Shown piece after piece: positions 13,653 through 26,934 of a DNA stretch of 64,000 nt; positions within the stretch are counted from its first letter, which is position 1; each line of letters starts with the position of its first letter. The notes below the pieces were generated by a model. The model searched no databases and was not told where the DNA came from. It was given only the letters and a program-made list of their open reading frames with translations. This stretch comes from Laburnicola sp. R22_1 (taxonomy: Eukaryota > Ascomycota > Dothideomycetes > Pleosporales > Didymosphaeriaceae), in NCBI GenBank assembly GCA_014281115.1, contig JACONQ010000004.1, positions 3,534,001-3,598,000 on the forward strand, read 5' to 3'. A program made the translations under genes and the position numbers.

Positions 13653-14315
13653 CGCGCCCTGTGGCAGCTGGGAGCAGCAATGGCGACGCTCATGGGCCGA
13701 GGGGAGAGCGGGGCGAGGGCGAGGCGACAATGTGTTTTCCTTTTGGCTATTTCCACCGCGAGGGACAATGACTATGACTATGGCAGGGCCGGCGGTGGTG
13801 GCTGCGGGCGGCGCGCGTGGTCTCGTCGGGTCGGTCGTTGTTACCCTCAAACAAATCTCGGGCGCGTCAACGCCAACGTGCACCACCAGCGCGAGATGCT
13901 CCTTCCCGCCGCAGGCCTGCGTCGAGCCAATCAGCGCGCGCCTGCCCCGACGCTTAGTCCTTCACCCTCCCCGGGCCCGCTCACCGTCACCACGCTGCAT
14001 TCACCCTCGCAACCCCGCGCTAACTCTCTAGCTATTGTCCTGCTTTGCACAATAGGCTCAATACGCGTCCGTGGTTATCGTTTTTCTCTTCTTAAACATG
14101 CTCCGCCCGGCTGTCCTTCGACACTTACCTCTCCATCCTCCGACTTGATCTCGCACAAGCCGTACTCTATCTTCTGTCTGCCCAACCCCTTTCTCAACTT
14201 TGTTCTCCTCTGCTGCCAACCAGCCTTCCCTTCAGCCAGTCTTCAACCAGGCTTCTCTGCAGCAAGCCTTCTCTTCATCCACGCCTCTCTTCAACTACTC
14301 GTCTCTCCTACCATC
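13653..14315. promoter_or_regulatory. Divergent promoter between POM152 and the UCH gene
   Basis: 663 bp between opposing start codons. The half next to the UCH gene is a long CT-rich 5' leader (about 14140-14310). No specific operator was identified. Confidence 0.5.
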
Positions 14316-15830
14316 ATGTCCTCATTGCCTCAGGCTGAGCTCGGCATCACCACTGGAGCTGCCGCCAACACTCCCGTCGACATCGACTCAAGCAACCCGA
14401 GCAAGGGCGACCTCCAGCAACATTCATCCGCCGTCGACACTACTGAAGAGCCTCTGAGCGAGAAGCACCACTCTCGTGAGGTCTCACCAAGCGGCAAGAA
14501 GCGAACCCTTGCTGAGCCGTCCGTCAATGTCAATACCCCGATCAAGAAGAGCAAGGACTCAGAGCCCAGCCCAGTGACTCCGCGCTTCCCAAGCCCCACC
14601 AACGAGCCAGCCACGGCCCTCGACAAAGAGACATGGCAGGGTTACTGCGAGATCGAGTCCGATCCAGCCTACTTCTCCGTTATCTTGCGCGAGATCGGCA
14701 TCCAAGGTGTCACCGTCCGCGAAGTCCCCATGATGGACCCGGATCTCCTCGATACTTACCCTCCCGTTCGTGGCTTGGTCTTACTATTCCGCCACCGTGA
14801 GTTCGACGTCGCAAAGCAGGAGACTACCTGCCCCTCGCACGTCTGGTTCGCAAACCAGATGCCTGGCCAGAACAGCTGCGCGACCCTCGCCATGATCCAT
14901 ACCCTGCTCAATATGGACGATCCGGACATTGACGTCGGAGAGCACATGCGCCAGTTCAAGAACTTCACCAAGGACATGAATCCCTTGCAGCGCGGCGAGA
15001 CTTTCGCGAGCTGGAACTACGTCAAGAAGATTCACAATTCCTTTGCCAAGAAGATGGACATGCTTGAGAATGACAAGTATCTCGCAAGCAAAGTCGCACA
15101 GGCCGAGAGGGCCAAAGCACGCGGCCTGAAGTCTGAACAGAAGAAGGGGGCTCGTCGAGACTCAGATGAGTCTATCGAGAGCAATAACTCCGTCGAGAAC
15201 TTCGAGGAGAACGCGCACCACTACATCGCCTTCGTCCCCATCAAGGGCGTGGTCTGGAAGCTCGACGGCATGGATCCGCAGCCCACGCGCATGGGCAGCT
15301 ACGAGGAAGAGAAGGGCGAGGACTGGCTCGACGCGGTTAGCGACCGCATCAACGCGCTCCTGGCGTCCGGCGACGACGACTACGGCGTCTTCGCCATCGC
15401 CCAGTCGCCCCTGATCCCGCTCCGCAAGGAGTTCTGCGAGGCCAACAACACCATCAAGCGCGTCGACGGCCGTCTTTCGGCTCTCAGCACTGACTGGAAG
15501 TCATTCGTGGATGAGGATGACCGCGAGCCGCCGAGCCCTAGCTGGCTAGGCGTCTTCAGCGAGCAGCAGCGCCCGGCGAACCCGGTCCCTGCCAACATCC
15601 AGGCTATCATCGACGAGGAAGATGTCGTGGAGCTGTTGGACCGACGCCGCGCGCTGCTCGCGGAGATGAGGCGGTTGGTGCAAGAGTACCAGTCCGTGGA
15701 GGAGACGGAGATGGAGGAGAATGAGAAGGCGGACGCGCGGAGGCATGACTATGGCCCGGCGATCCAGATGTGGCTGGGGATGCTGGCCAAGAATGGATTC
15801 CTGGAGCGTTACATGCAGGAGGAGAATTGA
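14316..15830 (+). CDS. Ubiquitin carboxyl-terminal hydrolase, UCH37/BAP1-like (peptidase C12)
   Basis: Single exon, 504 residues, starting MSSLPQAELGITTG. The frame stays open far upstream to 13116, but that part is antisense to POM152 exon 1 and the promoter, so the ATG at 14316 was chosen. Residues 1-105 are polar and probably disordered. The UCH core (about 105-335) has the C12 catalytic set: oxyanion Gln181, nucleophile Cys188 in GQNSCATLAM, His302 in HHYIAFVP and Asp317 in WKLDGMD. A loop of about 45 charged residues (about 240-290) sits where UCH enzymes have the active-site cross-over loop. The C-terminus (ADARRHDYGPAIQMWLGMLA) matches the UCH37-like tail, which in other species binds proteasome or chromatin adaptors. 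Predicted role: removal of ubiquitin from adducts. Confidence 0.92.
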   Translation: MSSLPQAELGITTGAAANTPVDIDSSNPSKGDLQQHSSAVDTTEEPLSEKHHSREVSPSGKKRTLAEPSVNVNTPIKKSKDSEPSPVTPRFPSPTNEPATALDKETWQGYCEIESDPAYFSVILREIGIQGVTVREVPMMDPDLLDTYPPVRGLVLLFRHREFDVAKQETTCPSHVWFANQMPGQNSCATLAMIHTLLNMDDPDIDVGEHMRQFKNFTKDMNPLQRGETFASWNYVKKIHNSFAKKMDMLENDKYLASKVAQAERAKARGLKSEQKKGARRDSDESIESNNSVENFEENAHHYIAFVPIKGVVWKLDGMDPQPTRMGSYEEEKGEDWLDAVSDRINALLASGDDDYGVFAIAQSPLIPLRKEFCEANNTIKRVDGRLSALSTDWKSFVDEDDREPPSPSWLGVFSEQQRPANPVPANIQAIIDEEDVVELLDRRRALLAEMRRLVQEYQSVEETEMEENEKADARRHDYGPAIQMWLGMLAKNGFLERYMQEEN

Positions 15831-15923
15831 GGACCTCTCAGCTTCGCTTCGGTGTTGATGGTCAATGGATGAACGGCACATGTACTTGTAGAAACCAGAT
15901 GGCTTAGCTATAAGAATGCACGC

Positions 15924-16926
15924 TTAAAAGTCAAACTTCTGCCCTACCAGCTTCTCACTTAGATCCCACAGCTTCTCCGCATCCGCTAAGCTCGTAGCAG
16001 TCGGTCTGATATTTCCACTAACATTTCCATTCTCCAGATACGCCGCATTGAATGCATCCAACCTGGGATCAAAAGCAGCAGCCACATGCGTAGCAGCCAT
16101 TTCCTCTCCAGTCTTAACATCGAACGCAGCGCCCTCCTCTCCCAACGGATCCCCTATCTCCCTATCCCTGGCCTTCAACTCGGCAAAATCCTCTTCTCCC
16201 AGTCCCTCCGAAAGTGCGGTGCCCATCATAACCCCCGGATGCACACTGTACGCGCGCAGTCCCCTCCCGCCTAACTTCTCTGCCAGGCTCTTCGTGAACA
16301 AAATGTTAGCCGCTTTGCTCTGTCCATACGCCTCCCACTGCTTATACACGCTCCCGTCCTGGAAATTCCAATCTTGAAAGCGTACGGGGCCCAATCTGTG
16401 GCCGTCACTCGCAATGTTGACTACGCGGGGGGAAGGCGAGGCAAGGATCTTTGGCATCAGGAGGTTGGTGAAGAGGAAGTAGCCGATGTGATTACAGGCG
16501 AAATTGCGCCTCGATTCCGTCCTCGGTCGTGCGGTACGGACCCGCCATGATGCCCGCAGAATTGACAACTACATCAATCGCCGGTACATGATGCCACGCC
16601 AAAACCTCGGCCGCCGCCTTTCTCACGCTGGCTTGCGAGGCGAAATCTACCGTCAACATCAGGACACGGACTTGTACACCAGCATTCTCATGGATTTTGC
16701 TGATTTTGTCGGCTGTAGCTTGCACTTTTGTGGGGTTGCGGCCGGCGAGGATGAGCAGCTTCGGTTGGTGTCTTGCAATTGTCTCCAGAAAGATGGCGCC
16801 GGTGCCCCCTGGGGAGACGCCGGTTGTTAGGATCGTGTTGCCGGCGATGTGCGGTGCGTTATCGGTTGCTATGCCGGATGCAGTGGCGTTTTGACGGTTG
16901 TAGGGGAGGTGGACAGGAGCGGACAT
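15924..16926 (-). CDS. Short-chain dehydrogenase/reductase with a one-base frameshift
   Basis: Read on the minus strand from MSAPVHLPYNRQN (16926) to the stop at 15924. It is a classical SDR of about 333 residues: cofactor loop TTGVSPGGTG (34-43), NSAG (122-125), catalytic Ser in NIASDGH and YGQSK catalytic Tyr/Lys. It resembles fungal retinol-dehydrogenase-like or WW-domain oxidoreductase-like SDRs; the substrate is unknown. The frame breaks at the run of three A at 16501-16503 (plus strand): one base too many separates GIEAQF from ACNHIGYFLF, which are contiguous in the family. No intron signals fit here, so this is either a real inactivating mutation or an assembly error. An ATG at 17031 would extend the N-terminus by 35 residues. 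Confidence 0.82.
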
Positions 16927-17534
16927 TTTAATCTTGGGGGAAAACTGATTATGAGTACGTTTGCTTTGGTGAAGTGGAATAATAGACCTGAATTCTTCCC
17001 AGGCGGTGCCTCCTATCCTCGTCGTTGCCAACTATATACATACTCTCGGCGGAGTTAAGAGAGTAGTTGGTAGCAGTTGACTTGATAACAATTTACGTGG
17101 AATTCCACTACGCTAGTGTACTTAAGTGGGGAATAGTTCAGTGCGTACTCTTCCTTTGCCGGGTAGAATGCCGTCATTGGCGTAATACAAGTACTCTGCG
17201 CCGCGCTTTAAAGCCATGTTTACTCAACTTCGACCCATGTTTACTGATATCTAGCTCGCGTATACGAATTTCGGAGTTAAATGCGAAGATGCATCTTCTC
17301 TATCTTGACGCACACCTAGAACAGGCCTGAAAAGTTCGTATGAGACGGACGTACGTCTTACGCCCACTGCGCGCTAGGATGGCTCCCTTATGTTCCTGGA
17401 GAATATGACCCAGTGCATTGCATCTGACGGTCTTGCACCGTCATGTCTGTACACATCTCCATTGTGCCTCCTCGTGGGTATCTTGAACCATGTCACGCCA
17501 AAACACCAGACTCGCTGCTGCCCGAACCGAGATG
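16927..17534. other. Intergenic region
   Basis: 608 bp upstream of the SDR gene and downstream of the Vps71-like gene. No ORF, RNA gene or repeat was supported. Confidence 0.5.
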
Positions 17535-18366
17535 TCACGCCCACTTTAAGCAGCGAGTCGCCTCATGCGCGTCCTTGCATTCCATCCCACAAACCCGCGC
17601 TCCGCACTTTAAACACTTGATCTCCCCCCAGTAGCCACAGTTATCACAGAAGTGCCGCGTTGGCGGACCGGCAGTCGGTGGGGCAGCAACATGCGACGCA
17701 GCATATGAAAGCGGGGCCGCAGACAGCAAAGCGTCGAGCTCGGCGCGGTTGATGGGTGGTGGCATGGAGCTGTCTATGGCCAGGAGGGGATCGTCGTCGA
17801 GGTCCATGCGGGACATGGGCGGCTTCGTCGGTGTAGCTGCAACAGGCGCGGGAGTCGCTTCCAGAGGCGTAGGCGGCACGGAAGCCATGGTGCTGGGTCT
17901 CCGTGGCGGTTGAGCAGCTAGTCGGGAGGCTGCCGCCGTGGATCGCGGCTGCGGTGCTTGTTGCGCCTGCGCGAGTTGCGCCTCTTCATCGTCGAGCCAG
18001 TGTTTGATCTGCCGCTGGTATTGTATGATCCTACGGGCGTTCTGTGTCTTTGGGACGGCTGGCGAGGATGGATTCAGCACAGTGCTAGCGAGAATGTGCA
18101 CACGACAGCGTACCAGTCTTGCCGGGGATTGCAACACTCTGTTTGGGGTCGTTGTCCCGGTTCAGCTCTGCGATGCGTCGCGCGATTGCCGTCTGCTGGC
18201 GCGAGCTGAGCTCGTTGTCGCCGCGGGGTTTGGCATTTGCCACGACGCGCTTTTTGTTGGCAGGGTTGATGGCGACTTTGGAGGGGTCGTAGCCGGTGTC
18301 GACGACGTAGGTCCATCCGGGGGCTACCGAAGCCGACGAGTTGGGGAGGACCTCGACGTGCGGCAT
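17535..18366 (-). CDS. VPS71: HIT-type zinc-finger protein, Vps71/ZNHIT1-like (SWR1 complex)
   Basis: Exon 1 is 18366-18114 and exon 2 is 18058-17535, with a 55 bp intron (18113-18059, GTACGC...GCCAG), giving 258 residues beginning MPHVEVLPNSSASVAPGW. The N-terminal YDPSK segment and the arginine-rich helix (about 55-70, RQQTAIARRIAELNRDN) are typical of fungal Vps71. The middle (about 115-200) is Ala/Pro-rich. The C-terminal 39 residues form a HIT zinc finger with paired cysteines (FCDNCG, CLKCG, CGMEC, DAHEATRC). Vps71/Swc6 is a subunit of the SWR1 remodeller that places histone H2A.Z in chromatin. An in-frame ATG at 18405 is an alternative start. Divergent from the mannosidase gene. Confidence 0.87.
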
Positions 18367-18846
18367 GGCTGAATGAGGGGGTGGTGGAGTGGCCACGCGT
18401 AGCACTGGTCTGATCGCAAGAAGGCATGTATGATGTACCTGATGCAGATGCCCACACTGGCGCCGGGGTGCAGGTGCTCATGTGATCACGCGTCGGCAGG
18501 TCGCGACGGCTCTGCCTAGAATAGGCATGCTTCGACTGTGAGCCCCCCTCGAGGCAATGCCTCCGTCCACCCATCCATCCCAGGCCTCCATCTTGATTAC
18601 CCAGTGTCGCCGCCGCAGAAGCGATGAGGATGAATGCATGGAAGCCGGGCTCCAGGGTACACGTGCCTACCTAGGCGGGCAGTCTATCTATATCCGGCAG
18701 CAGCGACTTCCCGGCTTGGCAGGGTCCTGCCTGCTGGACGCCAACGCCGTCAGCTCGCTTTGGATCTCCGAAGCTTTACCTTGCGCGTCGCTGTCCTTCT
18801 GCTTCCCTCCTCCATGTCGTCTTCGCTGTAGCCTCCCTTCGTCGTA
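18367..18846. promoter_or_regulatory. Divergent promoter between the Vps71-like and mannosidase genes
   Basis: 480 bp between opposing starts, with a C/T-rich leader before the mannosidase ATG. No individual sites were recognised. Confidence 0.45.
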
Positions 18847-20708
<1,862 letters not shown>

Positions 20709-21093
20709 AGAATGGCACCACGGCATCCTATCCCGTACAACGAGCATCGTAACAAGGAGGATTCTTGTGCAATATTTTGTGTGGCTTGCTGTTTAGTTGG
20801 CATCATTTTGGGTTCACTATTTAGAATCGCGAGTTAGAGGCGTATGGTGTCAAGGTTATGGTGGGACGGTGCGCGGACTTTGTCTAGTGGTGTTCATAGC
20901 GCGTTAAATGCATGGCAGGATGGAGGGCGGAACAATGTACATATACCCCTTTCTCAATGTATGATTATGCATTGCTAGACGACTCTCCTCTGAGGGCAAG
21001 CGATGTCGTACTAAAAGCTGCATCTTCATCCGAAACCATTGAATTGCTAGAATCTCAGGACTCTGGAGGCAGTTGTTTGCTCGGCATTGTCCA
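20709..21093. other. Convergent 3' intergenic region
   Basis: 385 bp between the stops of the mannosidase (+) and TSR3 (-) genes. No feature was seen. Confidence 0.5.
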
Positions 21094-22254
21094 CTAGCTG
21101 CGTCTACTGGGGGCTATCAAACTAGCGCTCGTAAACGTTGCCGTCACCTTGTCCATGGCTTTCTGCCTCTGTTTGCCTATTATGCCAGTGCGGTCCGTCG
21201 TTGGTTGCGCGGCCATAAAGCTGTCGAAGTCATCGTCATCGGCGTCGTCGGCGTCGCCTCCTTCGGGGGCTGATGGGTCGTCATCATCCGGTGCCTTGGG
21301 CGCTGCTAGAACGGGCTCCGTCTTTGCTATTCGCTCGGGCTGCTTCTTCTCGTCATGCTCGTCCTTTGGTGCGAGGTTGACGAACGGCTTTGAGGCTAAC
21401 ACGCGTCGCCGCAACTCAGCCATCTCCTCCTCGTCGTCTTCATCATCAGGCAGATGATATGAATGTGGCGCCTCCACGTCCAATGCGTCCTCGTCTTCGG
21501 CTCCGGCGTCATCCTCATTCTCGTCCTCGTCGGAGAAATCAATCTGCCGTCTATTCCTATTTCCACCCGCCCACACGTCCGTCTCTTCCCCATCATCTCC
21601 TCTACTGTCGTTGTACTCCCTCTCAATCTTCTCCAACCACCTTTCCTCGGCCCGCTTCACCTCGTCCGCGTTCTCACACGCCGCATATCGCTTCAGCAGT
21701 GCAGCGTTGATGTCCAAAAAAGCCTCGCCGTATGAGAAACTGGCCAGAATGTCGTGGGCCCAGTCGGCGTGTCCACAGATATAGTAGCAGGCCGCGATGG
21801 CCTCAACGCAGTTCAGGCGCCATGGCCGGCCGTAATTTGTCTGGTTGGCGGCGACGAGGTAGGGAAGGAGGCGCTCGCACTTTCCGCCGATGCGGGCGAA
21901 GGGAACCTCTTCGATGCGGTTCCAGGATGCCTCGACGACGGCGGCGCCGTATTGCTCCAGCAAGTCGTTGTCTTGGCGGCTGACGACTTTCTTGCCTTTG
22001 GGCGATATGACCACGCCGGCGAACTTGTGGCCGACGTGCAGCTCGCGCAGGAGGCCGAGGCGCATGAGGCGCTTCCCGGAGCAGCGCTTTGCGTCGCAGT
22101 GGCCGAGGTCCCAGCAGGCGGGCTTGGGGGCTTTCGGGGCTTGGGGGCTGGCGTCTTCGGCGTCGGAGCCCTCTTGGTCGCGGCGGGGTGGCGGGCGGGT
22201 TCGCGGCGCGTTTGTGTATTTCCGGCCGGCCTTGTCTTTCTTGTGGCGGACCAT
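21094..22254 (-). CDS. TSR3: 18S rRNA aminocarboxypropyltransferase TSR3
   Basis: Single exon, 386 residues. A basic N-terminus (MVRHKKDKAGRKY) is followed by the conserved Tsr3 core at about 45-215, with CWDLGHCDAKRCSGKRL, SRQDNDLL, GAAVVEASWNR, ERLLPYLVAANQTNYGRPW and FLDINAALLKRY. Tsr3 transfers the 3-amino-3-carboxypropyl group from S-adenosylmethionine to m1-psi in the 18S decoding region, a late 40S maturation step. From about 220 onward the protein is an acidic Asp/Glu-rich tail, longer than in yeast but common in filamentous fungi. It diverges from the Sec14-like gene over 441 bp. Confidence 0.93.
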   Translation of the reverse strand: MVRHKKDKAGRKYTNAPRTRPPPRRDQEGSDAEDASPQAPKAPKPACWDLGHCDAKRCSGKRLMRLGLLRELHVGHKFAGVVISPKGKKVVSRQDNDLLEQYGAAVVEASWNRIEEVPFARIGGKCERLLPYLVAANQTNYGRPWRLNCVEAIAACYYICGHADWAHDILASFSYGEAFLDINAALLKRYAACENADEVKRAEERWLEKIEREYNDSRGDDGEETDVWAGGNRNRRQIDFSDEDENEDDAGAEDEDALDVEAPHSYHLPDDEDDEEEMAELRRRVLASKPFVNLAPKDEHDEKKQPERIAKTEPVLAAPKAPDDDDPSAPEGGDADDADDDDFDSFMAAQPTTDRTGIIGKQRQKAMDKVTATFTSASLIAPSRRS

Positions 22255-22695
22255 GCTGGGGGCAGCCGGCTCAGCCGAACGGCGGGTGAGGAATGGCGAG
22301 TGTTGGAGGTGTGGGTGCGGGTGTGGGTGTTGGTGTTGAGGGCCCGCAATTCGTAGCCATGCTCCTTGAACTCAATTCCAACCCCCACCGCTTATCGATA
22401 AGGCGGTCTGGTGCATGGCCGTCCACGTGCCGTCCAAGGTTACATAAGAACGAATGCTGCACATCACCATCCGACCGATGCCTCTACGGACCCACGCGCG
22501 CGGTGTAAGCACCCGTAAGCGCAGACTAACCTCGTTGCATCACTACCCCGGCCGACACCCGCTCGATTCCAGATCACCATGTCGCCCTAAGAAGCTTGTC
22601 TCCTCTTCGCGTCACCTCTGCACTGCTACCTACGCTTGTATTCGCATTCTTCCCCTCGCATTCTCCCCTACCCCCATCCTTACCCTCGGGTCCTC
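22255..22695. promoter_or_regulatory. Divergent promoter between TSR3 and the Sec14-like gene
   Basis: 441 bp between opposing starts. It carries a (GT/GGGT)-rich microsatellite-like run at about 22305-22340 next to TSR3 and a CT-rich leader before the Sec14-like ATG. Confidence 0.45.
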
Positions 22696-24523
22696 ATGGC
22701 AGACCTCACCCGCGTCGAGTCGTTCCAGTACCCGTCGGGGCATTATGCCCATCTGTCGGAAAACCAGCAGGCACAGCTCGAGGCCTTCAAACAGCTGAGC
22801 CAACGCCAGGGATACTACACGCCTGCCAGTGAAGACGGCACCACCCAGGCTAGCCATGACGATGAGACGTTGCTGTGAGCATTTCGCGCCCGCCCGTCGG
22901 CGCCGGCTACTGACTACACCAGCCGCTTTCTCCGCGCACGCCGTTTTGTCCCCGCAGAGGCTTTCAAGCAGTTCCAAGACACCGAGGATTGGCGCAGGGA
23001 CCACGGCATCCACGACCTGTTCCTGAAAATTGAGGTGGATGAATTTGAGCAGACGCGCCGCTTGGTAGCCCGTTCCCTGCCTCTGTGCACCAGGCCTCGC
23101 TGACCGAGGGCCTACCTTCTAGTATCCCCAGTGGTTGGGACGGCGCGACAAGCGCGGAATTCCCGTCTACCTGTTTGAAGTCGCGCCCTTGAACACAAAG
23201 AACATCTCCGCCTACGAGAAAAACCTCAAGAACGCGCGCACCACGTCGCCAAACGTGGCAACCAAGAACCTCCGCCTCTTCGCCCTGTACGAATCGCTGA
23301 CGAGATTTGTCCTTCCCCTCTGCTCCAATGTCCAACGGAATCACCCCGAGACGCCCATTTCGCAGAGCAACAACATCGTCGACATCAGCGGCGTGGGATT
23401 GAAGCAGTTCTGGAACCTAAAGAACCACATGCAGGATGCCTCCACCCTGGCGACGGCTCACTACCCGGAGACATTGGATAGAATATTCATCATCGGCGCA
23501 CCTGGCTTTTTCCCTACGGTATGGGGCTGGATCAAGCGCTGGTTCGACCCCATCACCGTTTCCAAGATCTTCATCCTCTCGCCTGCCAACGTTTTGCCTA
23601 CCCTAACTCAATACATCGACATAGAAAATATTCCGAAGAAGTATGGTGGCAACCTAGACTTTGAGTGGGGCCAGATGCCGAATTTGGAGCCAGAGATAGA
23701 GGCAGCCATCAAATGGGAGGCACCCGCAACGCAAAACGGCAAAAACACATTTCCAATCGGACCTATCAACTGGGAAGAGGGTGAGAACGGTGCGTTGAAG
23801 GCTGTAGCTGTCGGGCAGGAAAACGGGCAACCTCGCCACAGAACAATCTTCACCATTCCCAAACCTGTCAACGGGAAGACCACTTCGGCGAACCATGTAG
23901 TCAATACCCCAGTCGACGAAGCGGAACTCGCCCTTACAACTGTAGGGACATACACGCAGCCGTCGGACGCAGATGTGCCAAGTTCAGACACTGAGGGTCC
24001 ACCCGACGATGATAGCTCTCCACCCGAATCCTCGACACCCAAGTTAGACCCTCAAGCAGGAACTTCAGATATGCCCATTCGCCAGGGCACCTCGGACACA
24101 CGTTACGAGCAGCAAACTCACACACATGCTTCAGGACAATTGGCAGAAGGTACCCCGCACGCCGCTGTCAACGACCATGGGCACGGTGACAAGACGGTAA
24201 CGATGGAACCCAGTACAGTAGGCCAGGCGCCCAAGGACGTCTCTATCGAGCCTGAAGAGCCTCCTGCACCGGGCTATGTCGACCAGGCGAGGCAGGCCGC
24301 TGCGTCTGCCTCGACTGCAGTTACTTCGACGATCGGCTCAGCTGCTGGGGCGGTTACGGGGCTGGCTGGTGCCAATGCGAATGAAACAGCACAGACGGTC
24401 GAGCAGAAAGCGCCGGAGAAGAGTGCGGAGAAGAAGAGATTGGATGGGGAAATCGAGGCGAGAAGTGAACCTGCTGTGGAGGGTTTCCTGAGGGAGAAGA
24501 GTATGACTGGTCATGGGAAGTGA
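22696..24523 (+). CDS. Sec14-like phosphatidylinositol transfer protein with long C-terminal extension
   Basis: Exons 22696-22874, 22923-23064 and 23123-24523 (introns 48 and 58 bp) give 573 residues. Splicing restores DDETLLRFLRARRF (the CRAL-TRIO N-terminal helix pair) and EQTRRLYPQWLGRRDKRGIPVY. The CRAL-TRIO lipid-binding domain covers about 105-300, including HYPETLDRIFIIGAPGFFP and IPKKYGGNLDFEWG, the usual Sec14 gate and lid region. Sec14 proteins exchange phosphatidylinositol and phosphatidylcholine and support Golgi secretion. Residues from about 350 on are Pro/Ser/Thr/Gly-rich and probably disordered, about 230 residues longer than canonical Sec14. An Ala/Thr-rich stretch at about 490-520 could associate with membrane, but this is weak. 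Confidence 0.9.
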
Positions 24524-25138
24524 GTGGGGAGGCAGGACTGGCTATTTTGGTTTGTCAGAACGTTAACCTGGGATAGAGCCTGAGTGCAATGTTGGATATG
24601 GCATCGTGCGCGGGTATGTAAAACCTTGCAGTCACCTCATCTTGTAATATTAAACGCGCTTCGAGGCTAGCCGAGTTCAACATATACATGACAAGTTTGT
24701 TGAATCAGTTAGACGTATGCGTTTACGCTGCTCTGCTAACTTTTCCGTTCACGGCAGTTATTCGTCGTGTCTGGTTGAGGGAGTAACACGGTTGCTACGC
24801 CATGGTCAAGTCCAAAAACCACCTCCTTGGTATAATAATAAACATTGATATATATATATGCGGACAACCACAGTCAATGCAGCTTCACACTACTACTACG
24901 TACCTACGCACTATGATCCCAACCCAAATTTGCACTCCGGAGGTTTTCTTTTTCTTGTGAACAAAGCTGCATCCCGCAACTATACTATGGTAAAAAAGAA
25001 AATCTAGCTATAACCTTTTTTTTCTGTGTACCAGCTCTGTGCAAAAATCTTAAATACATGTGATTGAGTTGACTCCGGAAGTTGTTTCCCCATCCCGACG
25101 TTATCGTGCTGTACTGTAGCACGTACTACTTGGTCAAC
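24524..25138. other. Convergent 3' intergenic region
   Basis: 615 bp between the Sec14-like (+) and sugar-transporter (-) stops. AT-rich, with a short TA microsatellite at about 24848-24858 and T/A runs near 25015. No gene was seen. Confidence 0.5.
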
Positions 25139-26934
25139 TTACACCTGTTCAGACTTGGGCTGGTGAACCTCGGTGCCAGTCGGAACCTCGATGTGCTTCT
25201 CGGCCAGATGCATTTCGGCAGCAAAGGTGGAGTGCGGCTTCCACTTGCGGGACGTGCGCGGCGTGCTCTCCTCCAGCATCTTGTCGACCTGCTCGAGGGT
25301 GAGACCCTTGGTTTCGGGAACGAAGAAGTAGGCGAAGAGGACTGTACATGTCGATTAGCTATGATGCTTACTAGATAAGATTTGGGGGGGAGGGGCTTAC
25401 AGGAGATGCAGCATAGGCCGCCCCACATGAAGAAGACGTGGGAGCCCAGTTTGGCGGAGTGTGGCTGGTTGGCAACGAGGTAGGGGGTGATGACACCGAT
25501 GATGCAGTTCCAGAACCAGTTGGAGGCGGTGGAGAGACCGACGCCACGGGAGCGAATGGTAAGAGGGAAAATTTCGCCAATGACAATCCAGGCGCAAGGA
25601 CCCCAAGTCGTCGCGAAAGAAGCGATGTTCAAGCAAATGAAGGCAATCATGGCCCTGGTGGCGTTCTGGTTGTCCAGGCCGGGCTTTCCGGCCGTGGCTC
25701 CGATGATGGCGGTGATGAATTGGAAGATGACCATGAGAGCGGCTCCGAAGATGAGCAGGTTGCGGCGACCGAGCTTTTCAACCATGATGAAGGAAAAGGG
25801 AGTGGACAAGACGTTGACGAGGGTTGTGACAAGCGAGATCAGGAAGGGGTTGTCGATGGTGCCGAGTTGCTTGAAGAAGACGGTGCCGAAATAGAAGATG
25901 AAGTTGATACCGGTAAGCTGCTGCATCATCTGCAGGATTATGCCAAGCGTGGTACGGCGAGCGTTAGAAGATGGCGACGAGATTTTGCCCTCGAAGCAGG
26001 AGGCCCATGAACCGAGGTAGCTGGTCTGAGGAATGATGGACATCTCGTACTCGTGGTTGGCAATGATCTCAGCAAGCTCATCTTGAATGTACACCGAGTC
26101 CACGGGCTGGCCACGGACACGAGCAAGAGCCTTGGCGGCCTGGTCGAGCTTGCCCTTCTTGACGAAGAAACGGGGAGAATCTGGGAGGAGAGCGAGGCCT
26201 GTACCAAGAATGAGAGCCCACAGGAATTGGACAGCAATGGGAATACGGTACGAGCCAGTGTCCCTGCGGTTTTGGGTTGCATAGACAACGCAGTTGGCCA
26301 GCAAGATACCGATGGTAATGCAGAACTGGTAGCCGGCGACGACGGCACCACGGACCTTTTTGGGAGCAATCTCAGACATGTATCTGTATAGGTCAGAATG
26401 GTGAATCGCATTTGGCACTAGCCACTTTACTTACAGGATAACAATGGACGAGATGAACCCGACACCGAAACCGGCAATCAGGCGACCAGCAACCATGACA
26501 TTCAGACCAGTTGAAGCAGTCTCGAGGATGCCACCGACGATGAAGATCAGGCAGCCGATGATAATGGTGAGCCGGCGCCCGATAAAGTCGGCAAGGTCAC
26601 CAGCTATAATGGCGCCAAAGAAAGTACCAGCCGAGAGAATGGATGTGGTCAATGACTGTTGCCATTGTGGTACGACAAAGGTCTCGCTGTAAGCCTTGTA
26701 TTGGTCGCTGGTAGTATCGCCAGGGAACTTGACATCAGGATATTCCATGTCAGTGTACTGATTGATGAAGTACGGCATGGCCAGGACACCACCCATCCAT
26801 CCAGTGTCATAACCGAAGAAGATGCCACCGAACGCTGCAAAGGCGACGATTAGGTAGGCTCTGACGGTCACGGGCGCTTCGACGCGGTCGACATCGGTGG
26901 TGCCGGTGACGGCAACGACTCCTCCGCCGGGCAT
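25139..26934 (-). CDS. MFS sugar transporter (hexose transporter family)
   Basis: Exons 26934-26435, 26383-25401 and 25341-25139 (introns 51 and 59 bp) give 561 residues beginning MPGGGVVAVTGTTDVD. The first helix carries GGIFFGYDTGWMGGV, the loop 2-3 motif is GRRLTI, loop 6 has PDSPRFFVKKG, helix 7 has QQLTGINFIFYFGTVFF and the end of helix 12 has VPETKGLTLEQVDKM, all signatures of the sugar porter family with 12 membrane spans. It most resembles fungal high-affinity glucose/monosaccharide transporters; the substrate cannot be fixed from sequence. The third exon is needed for the VPETKG motif, which is out of frame in the unspliced reading. Plasma membrane. Confidence 0.92.

Noticed and set aside
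13653..13886. N-terminal extension of POM152
   Set aside because: Composition is like untranslated sequence and the fungal POM152 N-terminus MNGTP lies at 13652.
13116..15830. 904-residue ORF as one protein
   Set aside because: The first 400 codons are antisense to POM152 exon 1 and run through the divergent promoter; the conserved protein starts at 14316.
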